The notes under the pieces were generated by a model. That model searched no databases. It was given only the letters and a program-made list of their open reading frames with translations, and was not told the origin of the DNA. Shown one piece after another: positions 11,297 to 23,800 of a stretch of 64,000 nt of DNA. The DNA comes from Cubamyces lactineus (lineage: Eukaryota; Basidiomycota; Agaricomycetes; Polyporales; Polyporaceae), in the NCBI GenBank assembly GCA_022376465.1, contig JACDTU010000001.1, forward strand, positions 1,798,001 to 1,862,000, written 5' to 3'. Each line of letters begins with the position of its first letter. Position 1 is the stretch's first letter. The position numbers and the translations under genes were made by a program.

Positions 11297-14200
11297 CTAC
11301 AGTACGTCAAACTCGTCCCAAGCCCCTGGCACGTCTGAAACGCGGGGCGTATGCAGCTCGGCGGTCTCTACAAGCTCGACGATCCTGTCCGACACGAGCC
11401 CCTTGTCCTCCTTGCCCTTCATCGCGATGAGCGTCGAGCCCGTGTTGTCCTTGTCCGGGCTAAGCAGCCCAACGTCGATGCGGCGCATGTCTGCACCCTC
11501 GACAACCTGTACGAGCTTGCCGGTGTTCACGGTCCGCACCTCGATGAAGTCGGGCGAGATGAGGAGGAGGAAGTCGCCCCGGTGGGCGTACGACGTCGCG
11601 CGCGTCTCCCAGCGCAGGTACCCGGACGAGCGCGTCGGCACGCCGTGCTTGTCGACGTAGCATCCGAGCTCTGCACCGCCCAGTTGCAATACACGAGCGT
11701 GGAGGTTACGAACGACCGCTGTCAGCGTTAAGGAAAATCAAGGGGTTGATGGGGGCGCACCATCGTATATGACCAATAGCTCGTCAGAGTTGGGGCAGCG
11801 CACGATGCCAAGCGGTTTGGAGGACCCGCAACGCGCCCTCAGACCTGCCATGGGCAGATTCGTGTCTGCATCACTGAAATCCGGTAGGGTCGTCGACTTG
11901 AGACTCAAGCTGAGGCTAGAGGCGCGTATATGAGGCTCGGCGCGAGAACCAGGGAGATATTGACTCACTTCGCAGGGTCAGCGACCAATATGCCTTTGTC
12001 CGAGCAGATGACGATGCGTCGGCTCAACACCGTGATGTTGTGCGTGTCTTTAGGGATCGAGAGAGGCTACTCATTCTCAGGCATACTCGTCCAAGGATAC
12101 TAGAGGTGATCGAACTGACCTCTCCGAATGACCGAAAAGTAGACATGCCGGACGTGCTCCAACGAGGGTTGACCGAATCAGCAGACCCGATCACTTCTAG
12201 CGCGTAAAGCCATAGCTGGAGGAAGCTCTTGACGGCATACAAGACTGTGTTACAGTTGTGTTGTGTTAGTCAGTGCCAGCTACGATGTTGACTTGAGGCA
12301 TAGGTGACACTCACCCATGAATCGGTTACCTACCCGCCCTGCACGAAAGAGGACGACGTCTGTCGCTATCCGTTCCTTCGACCCATCGACAGCCTGGACC
12401 GTGGTGAATCCCAGAGCTGCACGTCCGACCAAGTCGAGTGGATAGCAGAAGAGTCCGCCTTCGTGCAAGACGAAGAACTTCCCCGCTGCTGGCAGTGGGA
12501 CCATACATGTAGGATTGGGTACGCTGAGCACTTTGCGGAAAGCTGGCGCGGGAATCAGAAAGTGCGTACATGAGCATGCATTCACGAAACTTACACGACT
12601 GGCCACGAATCGCCATGTACACGCCCGAGGTGCACGCAACGGCGATGAACCTGTGGGACCCACTGGCTGCGCGACAATATGTAAGTTCATGCCACCCGCT
12701 GAATGCACCACGGAAAACTTCGCACACAATTCTGTCGCGCAATTCACCCTGCCTGTGTAGTGCGACACCGAGCCATAGGTAGCGCCTAGTCCGGCGTATC
12801 TGAAGAACCCCTCGTTGAGGACTTGAGGCGCGAAGAGCTGAGACAGTGACCCAGATGATTCAGTCAGGTATACGGACCGACATGCGGATGATCGACGGCC
12901 TACCATATTGCTCTCTTGCCGGATCTCCCGGATCGCGATCGTCTCCACGAGTGCGTCGTACCACATCTTGCGCAACTCCTCACTAGGGGCGTACAAGGTG
13001 TATCTCCGGTTCATCTTCGACGATGCATGGTACACCGTAAATGGGTACATCGGCCTGTAGCGCGAGCGCACGCGTTCTAGTATGCCGCTTCCCTCTTCTG
13101 CCTTCTCTTTGCGACTCTCGGGTGGACCGTCGAAAGTGCCGAGACGGAGATACTCCAATGGTATTGGCTGCCGTTGCGTGTTTCTGAGTAACAATTCGAT
13201 ATCAACGAAACATAAGGGTACCTACGCGGGATACGACATGGTTCTTCGTGACGGTACTCGAGCGTGCCTCGGGTTTCAACAGGAGCACTGGACGAGCTTG
13301 TTCAGTTTGTTAAAGGTAGCCGCAATTAGCCATACCCACAATAGTTGTCCAATAGCGCCACGTGGAGGTCGGCCCAGTGCAAGTCCATGTTGGTCTTGTA
13401 CCGCCTCGACAGCGGGCCTTGGAATCGTAATGAACGACTCTCATCGTATAAGTCGAGGTCCTGACGAATACAAGATGTCAACGACGCATGGTATACGCGA
13501 GCCATCTGCCGCACGTACGATGATCTCCCCTTTCTGGTACACCAAGCTTTCGCAAAGGTTCCAGAACCTGACTTTATCCTCGGACGCAGCAATTCCGGGC
13601 TGGGTGCTCTTGATGAAGTCGCTCAGGATGCCGATCAATAGTGGGATCGTCTCCATATCCGGATGGTCTGGCTCCGTATATTTCTTCGCGTTCTCCAGTA
13701 ACATAAGTAAGCGCGGGAGACGGGTCACGGGCCGAGAGAGGAAGGTTATGAGGTCGCGCTTCCGGACACGAGGGTCGAGTGAACACTGCTGGAGAAAGTA
13801 CTGGTATCGCTGGCTGCGCCGCATCTCAGAGCGATGCCGCGCCTCCGAGAGGGGATAGTGCTTGATGTATGCCTCATAGTCATTACGAAAGAGCAGGCTG
13901 TCTAGTGGGTATACGGTGAGTTACTGGATTGACCTGCGACTACTAAGAGCTTACTGTCAAGAACGATGTCGGATAGGCTCTGGATTAGGGGGTGCTGCTC
14001 CCGTTGTCGCGCGAACAGTGCAGCAAGCAAACGTCGATGATGGGCAAGGATGTCATCAATGTTGAAGAAGACTTCTTGTATGAAGCCCTTGACGCGGTGT
14101 TGTGGAATGGCGAGGGTATTGATCATGGGATCCACGAAGACCTGATTGTGCGTTCAGAGTCTACGGATAACGGGGCAGATTGCCTTCCTACCTCTTTGAC

Positions 14201-14993
14201 CAATTCCAGATCCGCGACATAGTCCTTCTCTGACTTCACGATCTCGAACAAGATGGATTGCCGCTGGACTTCTTTCCGGTCTAGGACTTCGCGCGCTTCT
14301 GGTGGCACAAGTCGATACCATTCCTCATCGTCATCGTGGAGTTCGCCGCTTTGAAACTTTCTCAGGCCTTCCTCAGAATCGAGGCTAGCCGGCACTTCAT
14401 GTCAGTATACATCAGTGTAGGCTATAGTACGGACGTACGTCAGGTCGGACAACTCGGAAGAGAGGTCTTTGACAATGGTCTGAGCACGGTTGATAGGCTG
14501 AATTGCGGTGCGGTGAAAATATGATTCATACCTCTGGCGTGTTCTCAAACGACGGTGGCCTCGATTCACCATTAGAGAGTTGTGTGGGTGTAATTATACT
14601 CTCCGGGCTGAGCAGGGACTCGCTTCGCGAGGTTCGGTGGGAGAGAGCTGCTATGCTACTTGCAGGTCTATAAGAAGATCTGGAAGACCTCTGAGAGGAC
14701 GAGCGATAGAGCTGTGGTTCCGGGAAAGATATGCGAGTGGTTTCCGACTCATAGGCGCTTGAGGCTCTTGACGGTGGACGTGCAGGTATATCGAGGCTAA
14801 TCCGGGGGTTGGGAGGCGTTGAAGACGATGGCGTGTACGATGGTGTGTACGATGCAGGGGTGTACGCGGTCTGTCTGCGGTCTGCCCAGAGATTTATAGG
14901 CGAAAGCGGGGGGTCGTGAGCAGATGGTGAGGGATTTGTAGGAGGCGCCGCGCCGAGGGGGATTGTAACGTGCGGACGGGGACGTTGTGCCAT
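11297..14993 (-). CDS. ROM2: Rho1 guanine nucleotide exchange factor, Rom1/Rom2 type (DH-PH-CNH)
   Basis: This gene encodes an exchange factor expected to load GTP onto Rho1 at the plasma membrane in the cell-wall integrity pathway. The start at 14993 opens a disordered Ser/Pro-rich N-terminus (MAQRPRPHVTIPLGAAPPTN onward). A DH domain follows: RQSILFEIVKSEKDYVADLE, then an FIQEVFFNIDDILAHHRRLL block, then KRDLITFLSRPVTRLPRLLM with the conserved exchange helix. A PH-like part includes YRPMYPFTVYHASSKMNRRY and TLYAPSEELRKMWYDALVE. The C-terminal half is a CNH domain, seen in VPLPAAGKFFVLHEGGLFCY and ending in VSDVPGAWDEFDVL. There are roughly ten short introns. I do not see the DEP domain that yeast Rom2 carries, though a diverged one could hide in the N-terminus. 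The family call is firm, exon ends approximate. Confidence 0.88.
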
Positions 14994-15939
14994 GAATCGG
15001 CCGAGGACAGGAAATGCTACGGAGCAGCTCTAGCCTAGGAATATTAATGTCGATGAGGCTGAATTGCAAGACATAGATCCTCCCAGTCCCCGGGCAATAT
15101 GACACACCTCGCACTCTGATAACGGTCCGGTTCTACTGTCCCAGGCACAAGTACCCTTCCGCGCCGATGGTCCTTGTACGTCGGACACAACAACTGTTTC
15201 GTGTCTGCAAGCTAGGCAGAGCGTTGTCGGCGCACCGCTCGGATACGTAGTCGCGCAAGTTAGAGTGTACGGATGCAACGAGTCGCGCAAGCTTCACTGA
15301 CGCAAGAAGCAATCACGGGCCGGACACGCTAGCCTTGCAGTATAGCATGTATCGGTCGTTTGAACAGCCAAGTATGTATGGGTTCAGGCTGGCACGAGCT
15401 CACGAGCATACAGCGGATATCGTAGAACAAGAACGGACGCTATTGACCAATGTATCCAGTGCGAACATATCAGGTCGTTTGAGTGCAGGAGGCGGATACA
15501 ATTCCGTCATCCCTCCGCATGCATCCAACTTACCACTACTAATCTGAAAGTAGGACGGTTATCAATCAGAAAGCATTTATAAGTGTTTGCTTTCTAGGCG
15601 GTATAGTGGAGTATTGGTCTCCGCCGTTTCGGGGAATGTACGGAGTTTCAAGCCTGGCGCTTACTGCACGCGCCCTCCCGAACGAAAGTCAAGTTTTGCT
15701 GCTCTCGCCGTCATCCTCGCCGTCCAAGATACCCTCCTCTGCGCCCAGCCCCCTTTACGGAGATCCGCGGAGTGCAATCTCTTGAATGCTCTGAATATCA
15801 GCGATACTCCTTTCACGCCCTCCGTTCAAAGCTGGCTCACCAATCTCGTCTCCTCGGCCCTCTACAATCGATAGCACTCAAGCGAGGTACCTCCCACTCT
15901 ACACATTCCCATCGTTCCCATCGTTGACCACTGCAATCC
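14994..15939. other. divergent promoter region
   Basis: This separates the RhoGEF (-) from the orphan nuclear protein (+). Short reading frames here have no recognisable content. The part from about 15650 to 15939 is pyrimidine-rich and is probably the leader of the + strand gene. Confidence 0.45.
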
Positions 15940-18912
15940 ATGGATAGTGCTATGCCAGACACCCCGTACACGGCGGTCACAACACTATCTGACAACGGCG
16001 GCGATGACGATTCCCTCTTCGGCTCTCCTCCATCGTCGCCGGCGCGAGGTAGGTCACCGTCACCGCTAGCCTTGCCTGGTGGTACCGGTTCTGCACAAAA
16101 CGTGGGGGCTCTTGCACTTCCTGGTTCCCACCTTGTTGCTGAACTGCCAACCAATCCGCCAGCGTCTTTGCCGTTGAGTGCGAGCGCGTTTGCGCCAAGC
16201 CGGCAGTCCTCGGTCCCACGAGCACAAGTTCAGCCATCGCCAAGTACCACTGCGTTGCAACCCCATGCGCAGTCTCAGCCTCGGGCCTCGTCTTCTAAGA
16301 GGAGTACTCCAGGCCCCTCACGGGCGACACGTGCCGAGAACACGACTCGCAAGACGAGGAAAGGCAAAGAGAAAGCTCATACACCACGACCCACTCCGCC
16401 GCCCATCCCTCTCCCCTCGCCCGATGAGCCTCCCCCGCCCAACTTCTTGAGGAATCAACAAGCACTCTTGGGCCTAGCAGGGATGGTGGGCGGTGTCAAT
16501 CCTGCGAACTTGGCGAAGGCACGCCATACTCGTGGTACGACTGCCGAAAATCCGATTGTGGTGGAGGACGAACCACAGGTCCAGCAGCAACCATCGATCG
16601 GAAAGCGACCAACCTTCCCTACACCTTCAGACCCGTCTCAATTGCCTCGACCAACAAGCGAGCAAATCCTCTTGACGCTTCTGAAGCAGAAGAACATATT
16701 CCCTGTGGTTGTATCTCTGCTTCGGCTTCTCGCTCCAGGAGCTCCTTCGCTCGCGGCTGTACCTCCTGGATATCCATACTATTCTCATCCCTACCCTTAC
16801 CCATACCCCTACCCACCACAGCCTCAAACACAACCTCAAAGTACGGCGCAGAGCTCGTCCCAAAGCTCCGCTGCCGATAGCCGCCCGTCAACTTCCTCTG
16901 GTGCGCCACCGTTGAAGCGCCGAAAACTGAATTCGGTGCCGGCGGGCGCTGCGGATTGGGACGTACCATATCCGTTCCAAGAAGGCCAGGGTCCCGAGAA
17001 CTACCGGGCGGTTTGGGAACAGGAGCGAGGGAAACAGCTGCTCAAGGATCTCGTTCAGCTCGTGCAGAACGCGGCGCGGAAGGCAGCGACGAAGGCGTGG
17101 TACCAGCAGCACGCGCAGCGCAGGTACCCGGCTCCGGCTCCGTCGGTATTGAAGTACTATCGCCCGGCCACTCTGTACTATGGTTTGGAGCGCGGCCAAT
17201 CCGCACCCCCACCCTCGGCTCAGTCGCAGACTCGTTCTAGTCACAGTAGAAGCGAAACTCCGGGAACGAGCACCCCTCTTGCCGGCGCGCCTCATGCGCA
17301 GATGGGTGGCGGATTACCTCATGCGCCTGTTGCGTTCTCGTCGGGGGCGCCCTCGTTGCCTCAGCACGTTGATGGGATGCATCAGCCCCCAAATGCGTTC
17401 GACCAGCTTGTGGAGTCGCTTCTTGCGGCCCAGCAGCAACAGCAGCAGAGACAACAGGATGAAGAGCGACAACGACAGGCCCATCCGGAGCAGCAGCCTG
17501 CCGCGTCAGCCTCATCTGGTGATCAGTCGTCCAGTTCCTCTACTCAGCCGTGCTCTTCGTTGCAACCCGGTCCGTCTGCACAAAGCCTCTCCACGTCCGA
17601 GGAGAGCACACAAGCGTTCTTTGACAACTGGCTGGAAATGCTCGCCACGTTCCCGCCAGGCGATCCGAACGAGGCGAGCGTCGGCACCGATTCTCCAGCT
17701 CCTGCTGCCACGTCCGTCGCTCCCGACACCCCTCGAGCCACCAACACCGACGTCTCAAACACTACTACGGCTGCTGCACATACGTCGGCGTCTACGATGC
17801 AAGGCACGACCAGTGCACCAATGCTGATATCGAACGATATGATCGATCCTGCATTGCTGGGCGAGCAGATGCAGGTCGATATCCCATCGACTTCAAATCC
17901 TGCGAATACTGCCGCGGTTGTGTCGACCGCCAGTCACGCCACAAATTCTGCCTCGGGGCCAAACGCAGCCTCCTCGACGAATGCCCAACCAGCCACGCCG
18001 TCGCTTGTCGACTCGCCCAGCGTCACCGCGTCTTCCCTGGCTGAACGAGATGCAGACGGGGACACAGGGCCGGCGACGCCGTCGTGGGACTGGGCGTTCT
18101 CCGATGCGCAGGACGCGGCGACCGCGGCGGAGGGGATGAAGTTGCTCGACGAGCTCGCGGGGATGGACGTCGATGTGGATCTGGACGCGGTCATGAGGGA
18201 GACGTTTGGGGGGTGGGATGCGATGGGCGATCTTGTGGTGGGTGTGCAAGGGGATGCGGGGACGATTGCGCCTGCGCAGACGCAGACGGAGCAGCAGGCG
18301 CGACCGCATGTCGAGGTTGGTGCGCGAGCGGAGGGTCAAGTCAATGCGAACGATCACCCCACTGAGCCGTCTACGACTCGAAAAGACTCGGCGTTGCTCG
18401 TACCCTCTACAGTCAACGACACACCTCAATTCGCACCTCACCAACCATCAGAAAAATCAGTCCTCAACGCCGTTCAACCTTCGTCTACGCAGAACGCTTC
18501 CGTACCATCCGTATCTACACCCTCAGCACCGCCACCGCCGGCATCACAACCACTAGCACCCCTCCTCTCTGCGTCGAACGTCCCGCCGCCGCGCACGCCG
18601 ATTCCGACGCCTCCTCTTGCAGCTAGCGCGGCTCGCAGCGCACGCGCCAAGGGCAAGGCGAAGGCGATCCCAAGCACGGGCAACGGCGTCGCGCCCGGGC
18701 TGGGGACAGGCAAAGCGCAGAACCGACGGGCGATCATCGAGCGGGCGCGCGCGATGCGTGCGGCGCTTGCTGGAGAGGTCGAGCGTGCGAAGGTCGCGTT
18801 GTGGGAGACGACGCTCGAGCAGGGTGTGTTAGTTGGTCTAGGGAGAGAGTTGGAGAAGGCTGCGGGTGGTGGTGGTGGAAATGCTGGCGCTGGCGGGGGA
18901 GGTCATGGATAG
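15940..18912 (+). CDS. large disordered orphan protein, probably nuclear (990 aa)
   Basis: This is a single open frame of 990 codons with no intron needed, unlike almost every neighbour. I do not recognise the family. Most of it is low-complexity Ser/Pro/Ala/Gln. A basic patch, PLKRRKLN, near residue 326 looks like a nuclear localisation signal. A Tyr-Pro repeat (PYYSHPYPYPYPYPPQP) lies near residue 280. The best-ordered block is around residues 340-400 (WDVPYPFQEGQGPENYRAVW, then a Lys/Ala helix). A poly-Gln run lies near 500, an acidic helical block (LLDELAGMDVDVDLDAVMRE) near 740, and a basic Arg/Ala helix (NRRAIIERARAMRAALAGE) near the end, before a poly-Gly tail. Mixed basic, Gln-rich and acidic blocks are compatible with a transcription co-regulator, but that is inference only. 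Confidence 0.75.
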   Translation: MDSAMPDTPYTAVTTLSDNGGDDDSLFGSPPSSPARGRSPSPLALPGGTGSAQNVGALALPGSHLVAELPTNPPASLPLSASAFAPSRQSSVPRAQVQPSPSTTALQPHAQSQPRASSSKRSTPGPSRATRAENTTRKTRKGKEKAHTPRPTPPPIPLPSPDEPPPPNFLRNQQALLGLAGMVGGVNPANLAKARHTRGTTAENPIVVEDEPQVQQQPSIGKRPTFPTPSDPSQLPRPTSEQILLTLLKQKNIFPVVVSLLRLLAPGAPSLAAVPPGYPYYSHPYPYPYPYPPQPQTQPQSTAQSSSQSSAADSRPSTSSGAPPLKRRKLNSVPAGAADWDVPYPFQEGQGPENYRAVWEQERGKQLLKDLVQLVQNAARKAATKAWYQQHAQRRYPAPAPSVLKYYRPATLYYGLERGQSAPPPSAQSQTRSSHSRSETPGTSTPLAGAPHAQMGGGLPHAPVAFSSGAPSLPQHVDGMHQPPNAFDQLVESLLAAQQQQQQRQQDEERQRQAHPEQQPAASASSGDQSSSSSTQPCSSLQPGPSAQSLSTSEESTQAFFDNWLEMLATFPPGDPNEASVGTDSPAPAATSVAPDTPRATNTDVSNTTTAAAHTSASTMQGTTSAPMLISNDMIDPALLGEQMQVDIPSTSNPANTAAVVSTASHATNSASGPNAASSTNAQPATPSLVDSPSVTASSLAERDADGDTGPATPSWDWAFSDAQDAATAAEGMKLLDELAGMDVDVDLDAVMRETFGGWDAMGDLVVGVQGDAGTIAPAQTQTEQQARPHVEVGARAEGQVNANDHPTEPSTTRKDSALLVPSTVNDTPQFAPHQPSEKSVLNAVQPSSTQNASVPSVSTPSAPPPPASQPLAPLLSASNVPPPRTPIPTPPLAASAARSARAKGKAKAIPSTGNGVAPGLGTGKAQNRRAIIERARAMRAALAGEVERAKVALWETTLEQGVLVGLGRELEKAAGGGGGNAGAGGGGHG

Positions 18913-20520
18913 GCGCAAAAGAGCACGGGAGTGTGGTATGGTGCTACCGCTCGACGTCGTTCAATGTTCTACGCTCAACGCTCATGTGGTCGGTATGTTA
19001 CGCCTTGCGTCCGTAATGACATTAATCGTTACACAACAGTAGTGTACATGTGCGCACGCGACCGGGGTCAGCGGTGTCGTGGACGGGCGATCCGCTGGTC
19101 GATGTGTCACTGTGGTGGTTCTGGGTTACAGCACTGCTCGTATTTTGGTCAGTCGTACAGCCGTAATCGGCGTAGCCGCGTAGGTACAGCGCCTCACCAG
19201 GATGCCCAACGTTCGAGGTACACGGGTCGAGGTTCAGGAGAAATTCGTGTTGACAACATGTGGGCGCGCGGCCGAAAGACCTCTCTCGGACTTCGCAAGA
19301 TCTTCACGCTGCCACTCTGAACTTGGTGGAACAGGCAACTACGCACCCGTCGATACAATAGCTGACAGCTGAGCGTCGAGCCTTCTGACGATCCGGCCGG
19401 GTGCCGGGTGTTTGAACTTTGCTGTATACCGTAACACGAACTGCTAGGAAACTTCTTGTCCCTGGACTTCAGGGTGGCGGGTGTACAGTCCCGGCGTGCC
19501 TGGCGTGCTATGCCTGTGTAACTGCAACTCGCGCAAGTGCAAGGGCGTGCCCGCGCCCGAGGAGAGGCGGGCCCGGTGGCTCTTGCGTGTACGCATCGTG
19601 AGCTTTCCGTGATCTGTACATCTACTGACACTAACGTCGACAGTGAGGATGGAGTTGAGGCCGGGCGCGGATCTGCGGAAGGGTTGAAGTTTGTTTAGTG
19701 TCGACTGGTTACTGATGCGATGCAGACGTGATGCTTGGAACGTATTTGCATGTGAATTGGTCTGTTGGGTACTCCTGTGTAGCGACAATGATGATGTTGG
19801 AGAGACGGGTCGGGAGTCAGTGCGTTGGGTCAACACGGGACGGGACCATTGCAGTGTTTGATACCGCCATGTGATTATATCCATAGAATATTGTGTCCAT
19901 CCGCGGTACTTATGTCTTGACGACGCAGCGGATGCGGAAATATGGTGTGCGAGCGCAATGGCCGGATGGCGGACTACACTCGCAGTGCAAAGTGAGCTGT
20001 TGTTTGATGGGATGGGCGCCACAAAGAGTACTGCTCAGTCTGCTGGGGCAGCTCAGTTGCTGGATTGTTTATGTCTAAGGCTGCGTCTAACGGCACGCCT
20101 GAGCTGCGGGGGAGTGGATATTGGGCGCAGAAGTTGAACTGGGGGCAGGGCAGGCGGGAATTCATGAAGAAGACCAGAAGAAGACAGGAAGAAGACAGGC
20201 AAAGTCTCGAATGGCAACACGCGTCGGTCGGGACCCCGGTTCTACCCTGGCGCTGTGAGACGGCCGCGGGAGCACGGACCACCCTCCTCCTCTGCCGTGT
20301 ACAGGACTGGCCTCGGACGCGGCGGAACAGATAGTAGCCAGGACAGAACGCATGCAGTGAAATAATGGGAGCGTAGGTGTGGGGGTGTGGCTATACGCAG
20401 AGGAAAGAGAGGGAGGGAGGGGGAAGGGGACGGGGTGGCAGGGGGGCGGGTATGATGCCTCTGGTTAGAATTGTAGAGTGGGCTTGAGAGCGAAGAGCGA
20501 CTCCCTCAGCCCGACCCTCC
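18913..20520. other. intergenic, no supported gene
   Basis: Downstream of the orphan gene no frame is convincing. Candidate frames are short, basic and overlap each other on both strands. A purine-rich stretch lies near 20395-20450. Confidence 0.45.
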
Positions 20521-20829
20521 CTCCAGCCAGGTCTCTCAGTCTCCCTAGGCTTAGCCCTTTCTCTCCCTCCACATTCCCCGCCCCGTCCAAGCAGACGACC
20601 AAGACGACGACAACGACGACGACGAACACGCGCCGCTGAGCACCCGTCGTACTCTCCCACTCTCAAACGACATCGCCGAGTCTCGCCCTCACCCGTCTCT
20701 ACCCCGAGCTCGCCTTGTTATCGCCCAGCACCCGCCCCTCCGTCCGCCCTCCGCCTCCGTCCCAGCCTCCTTTTCTGCTTTCTCTTCTTTCATTCATACA
20801 TTGTTCGTTCCCCATCTCTTCTCCCCCGT
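20521..20829 (+). promoter_or_regulatory. pyrimidine-rich promoter and leader of the ataxin-2 gene
   Basis: A long CT-rich tract with few purines runs up to the start of the ataxin-2 frame. Such tracts mark transcription initiation zones in basidiomycete housekeeping genes. No TATA box is evident. Confidence 0.4.
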
Positions 20830-23800
20830 ATGGCCACCACAGCCAGACAGTCAAAGCCTCCCAGGAAGGGCCCCGATCCTAACGCCCGGTCCGTCTCCAT
20901 TTCCTCTCCTCCTCCTCTATTGCCCTGACCTTCTCTTCCGTCCTTCGCTCTCTTCCTTCTGGCAACGAACATGCCTTCGTTCAACAGTCGTACTCCTGCC
21001 TGGGGTCCGCGCGCGTCTCCTGCCTTCTCTCCCGGCCCCGCCAACGCACGCCTTCCCAATGGCAACCAGCAGCAGCCCGCTGGCGCTTTCCCCCCTCTCA
21101 ACGGGGCCCGTCCCTCGGACAACAACGCAACAAACCAGACCCTGCAGAGAATCTCCGGTTTGACAGTATGTGTCCCATCTCTGCTCCCTACCACACCCTC
21201 GCCCATGACGCAACCGATGTGTCTTGTGGCTGATTGGTCTGACTCAATCCCGCGCGTCGACAGGGAACCACAATCACGATTCTTACCAAGACCAACGTAC
21301 GCTACGAGGGCGTCGTGCAATCGACTAGCGGCGAGGGCGACACGCAGGGTGTCACCCTCAAGGATGTCAAGGACATCAACAACCCCGGTGCTCCTCTCAA
21401 GGAGCAATTCTTCATCGCCGCGACCAACATCATGGACTGGTCCTCTGGCCCTGCCGATGCGAAGGTGCCTAACGGCGCGGACAGTGCGTGCTCTCCTGCC
21501 CCTTTACCTTTTCTAGATATGTGAAGTTGACGGCTGTGCTTGTTCCCCTGCTTCCCGTGCTGGATTATCTTCGTGCGCATGCGATGCCTGTTCCGTGGAC
21601 GGTGCTCGATCATCTGTTATCTGACTGGCAGCCTTCAAGACCGACACCGATATCTCCCAGAGGACAGCATCCCGTCGTGAGCGGGAGCTGCAAGCATGGC
21701 AGCCTGACAATGTCGATGGTGCAGCTGCAACCTCGCCTGCCACTGGAACTACCAATGCTCGCAACGTTGATGAGCTCACCTTCGGACCTGGCGCGTCCGG
21801 TGCCGCATGGGACCAATTCGCTGTAAACGAGCAGCTGTTTGGTGTCAAGACGGAGTTCAATGAGGAGGAATACACGACGAAGCTGGATAGGAATGCTCCA
21901 GACTTCAAGGAGAAGGAGCGGAAGGCTGCGCAGATTGCGAGCGAAATCATGGGCGTGAGTGATATCACTTCTGGCCAAGCCCGTCGTGCAGAGATTTGCT
22001 GACTGCAGCTTGCACCACGTCCTACCTTTGCACCGAATTCTTGTGCACTACTCTAGACTGCCACGAACAACCCCCATATTGCGGAGGAGCGCATTATGAA
22101 CCTGAACGCAGACGGCTCAAGTGCAAATGAGGAAGACAAGTGAGCGTTATTCGGACAGTGATTGACGTGGCTGTGCTCACCGGTTCACAGGTACGGTGCC
22201 GTCGTCCGCGGTGCGAACGCGTACATTCCCCCTGGCGCCCGCAAAGCCAATGCTGGCACGACTCCCAACGCGAATGCCGCTGCGGCCCCTGCCAAGGCAG
22301 ATTTGCCCAAGGTGTCTGTGAACGCTCCCGATGGTACCGCCGTCCCGCAGACATCGACCTCTTCCTCGACTCCTTCCGCGAGTAAGGTGCCGTCGCCCGC
22401 TCCCACCGGAACGGCTACCCCTGGTTCCGCCAAGCCCGCAGATGCCGTCCCTGCCTTCCGCAACTTCGTGTCGACGGAGAAGGATCGGCTGCTGAAGAAG
22501 AAGCAGGCGCTTATGAAGAGCGAGATGGACAAGCGGCTCTCGGATCTGGTCAACTTCAGCAAGTCCTTCAAGCTGAACAAGCCCATTCCGGACGACCTCG
22601 TCCCGATCCTCGCCAAGGACGAGGATAAGCAGCGTCAGATCAAGGAGAAGACCGTCCGCGATGCCGAAGACCAGCGTGCGCGCGCCATTGGCGTCTCGAG
22701 TACGCTCACTGCCGCACCCATCGCCAGGGCGCTGCCCTCTGCAGCCATCGGGCCTTCAGCTGCTGCTAAGGCCGGTGCCGAGACTGCGCGCCAGATGCCA
22801 ACGGCTAAGGCGAGCGCGAGCTCTGGTGCCGCTGCTGCGGTAGCTGGAAAGACTGCGACAGCACCGAGTAAGCCTGGTGAAGGTCCTAAGAAGATCTCCA
22901 TGTACATTCAACCCATCCCGCCGTTCAAGGGCAAACGCTCCAGCACGAGCCCCGGCCAGGGTCAGCAACCGGGCCAGCAACAGCCCCAGAGTGCGGTGCC
23001 GACTGCGAATGGAGGTGTGAAGCCTGCGGCAAGCCCGCTGTCGCCGACGGCGGTCAACAGGTTGAACGTGAACGCATCGTCGTTCCGGCCTACTGCGAAG
23101 GGATCGCCGTTCTCACCTGTGAGTGTGCGATTTCCATGCTGTGTGTGTTGGGGATGCTGATCCGAGTGTGATGAAGGGTGGTTCGCCAAACCCGAACGCC
23201 GCGTCGTCGACATCGTCGCCGAAGGTCAAGCCCGCGGAGGCAGCGTCGCCGCAGGGCCCTCCAAACCCCTTCTTCGGTCCTCGTCCGCCCAAGCGTTCGG
23301 CGGTGCACATCAAGGACGACTTCAACCCGTTCAAGAACCACAAGGTCACCGAAGCTGCGCAAGTTGGTGCGTGTCATCGCCGTATAGTGTTGTGGACGTT
23401 GGCTGACGAGACGGATCTGTAGCGCCGACATGGCCGTACAGCGGCAAGCGTTACATGGCGATGTTCCCACCTATCCCGCAGCAGCCTCAGCAGCAGTCGC
23501 CGCCCATGGCGCCGCCTGGGCCCCCTCCCCCGATGCCCCCTACAACGTACGACGAGGACCCTGCAGCGCAAGCTGCCCGTGGATATGTCTACGCGTATCC
23601 TCCATATGGTTACCCCGGTCAGGTGCGTATCGTTGTCAAGATATCAGAATACTGCGTATATCCCTCGGGTGAGTAGACAGCGCTCATGGACGGTGTCATA
23701 GATGGTACCGCCGATGATGCCTGGAATGGCCCCTCCCCCGCCTGGAGCGTACATCCCCGGACCCTACATGCAGCCTATGCCCTATCCTATGCCCCCACCA

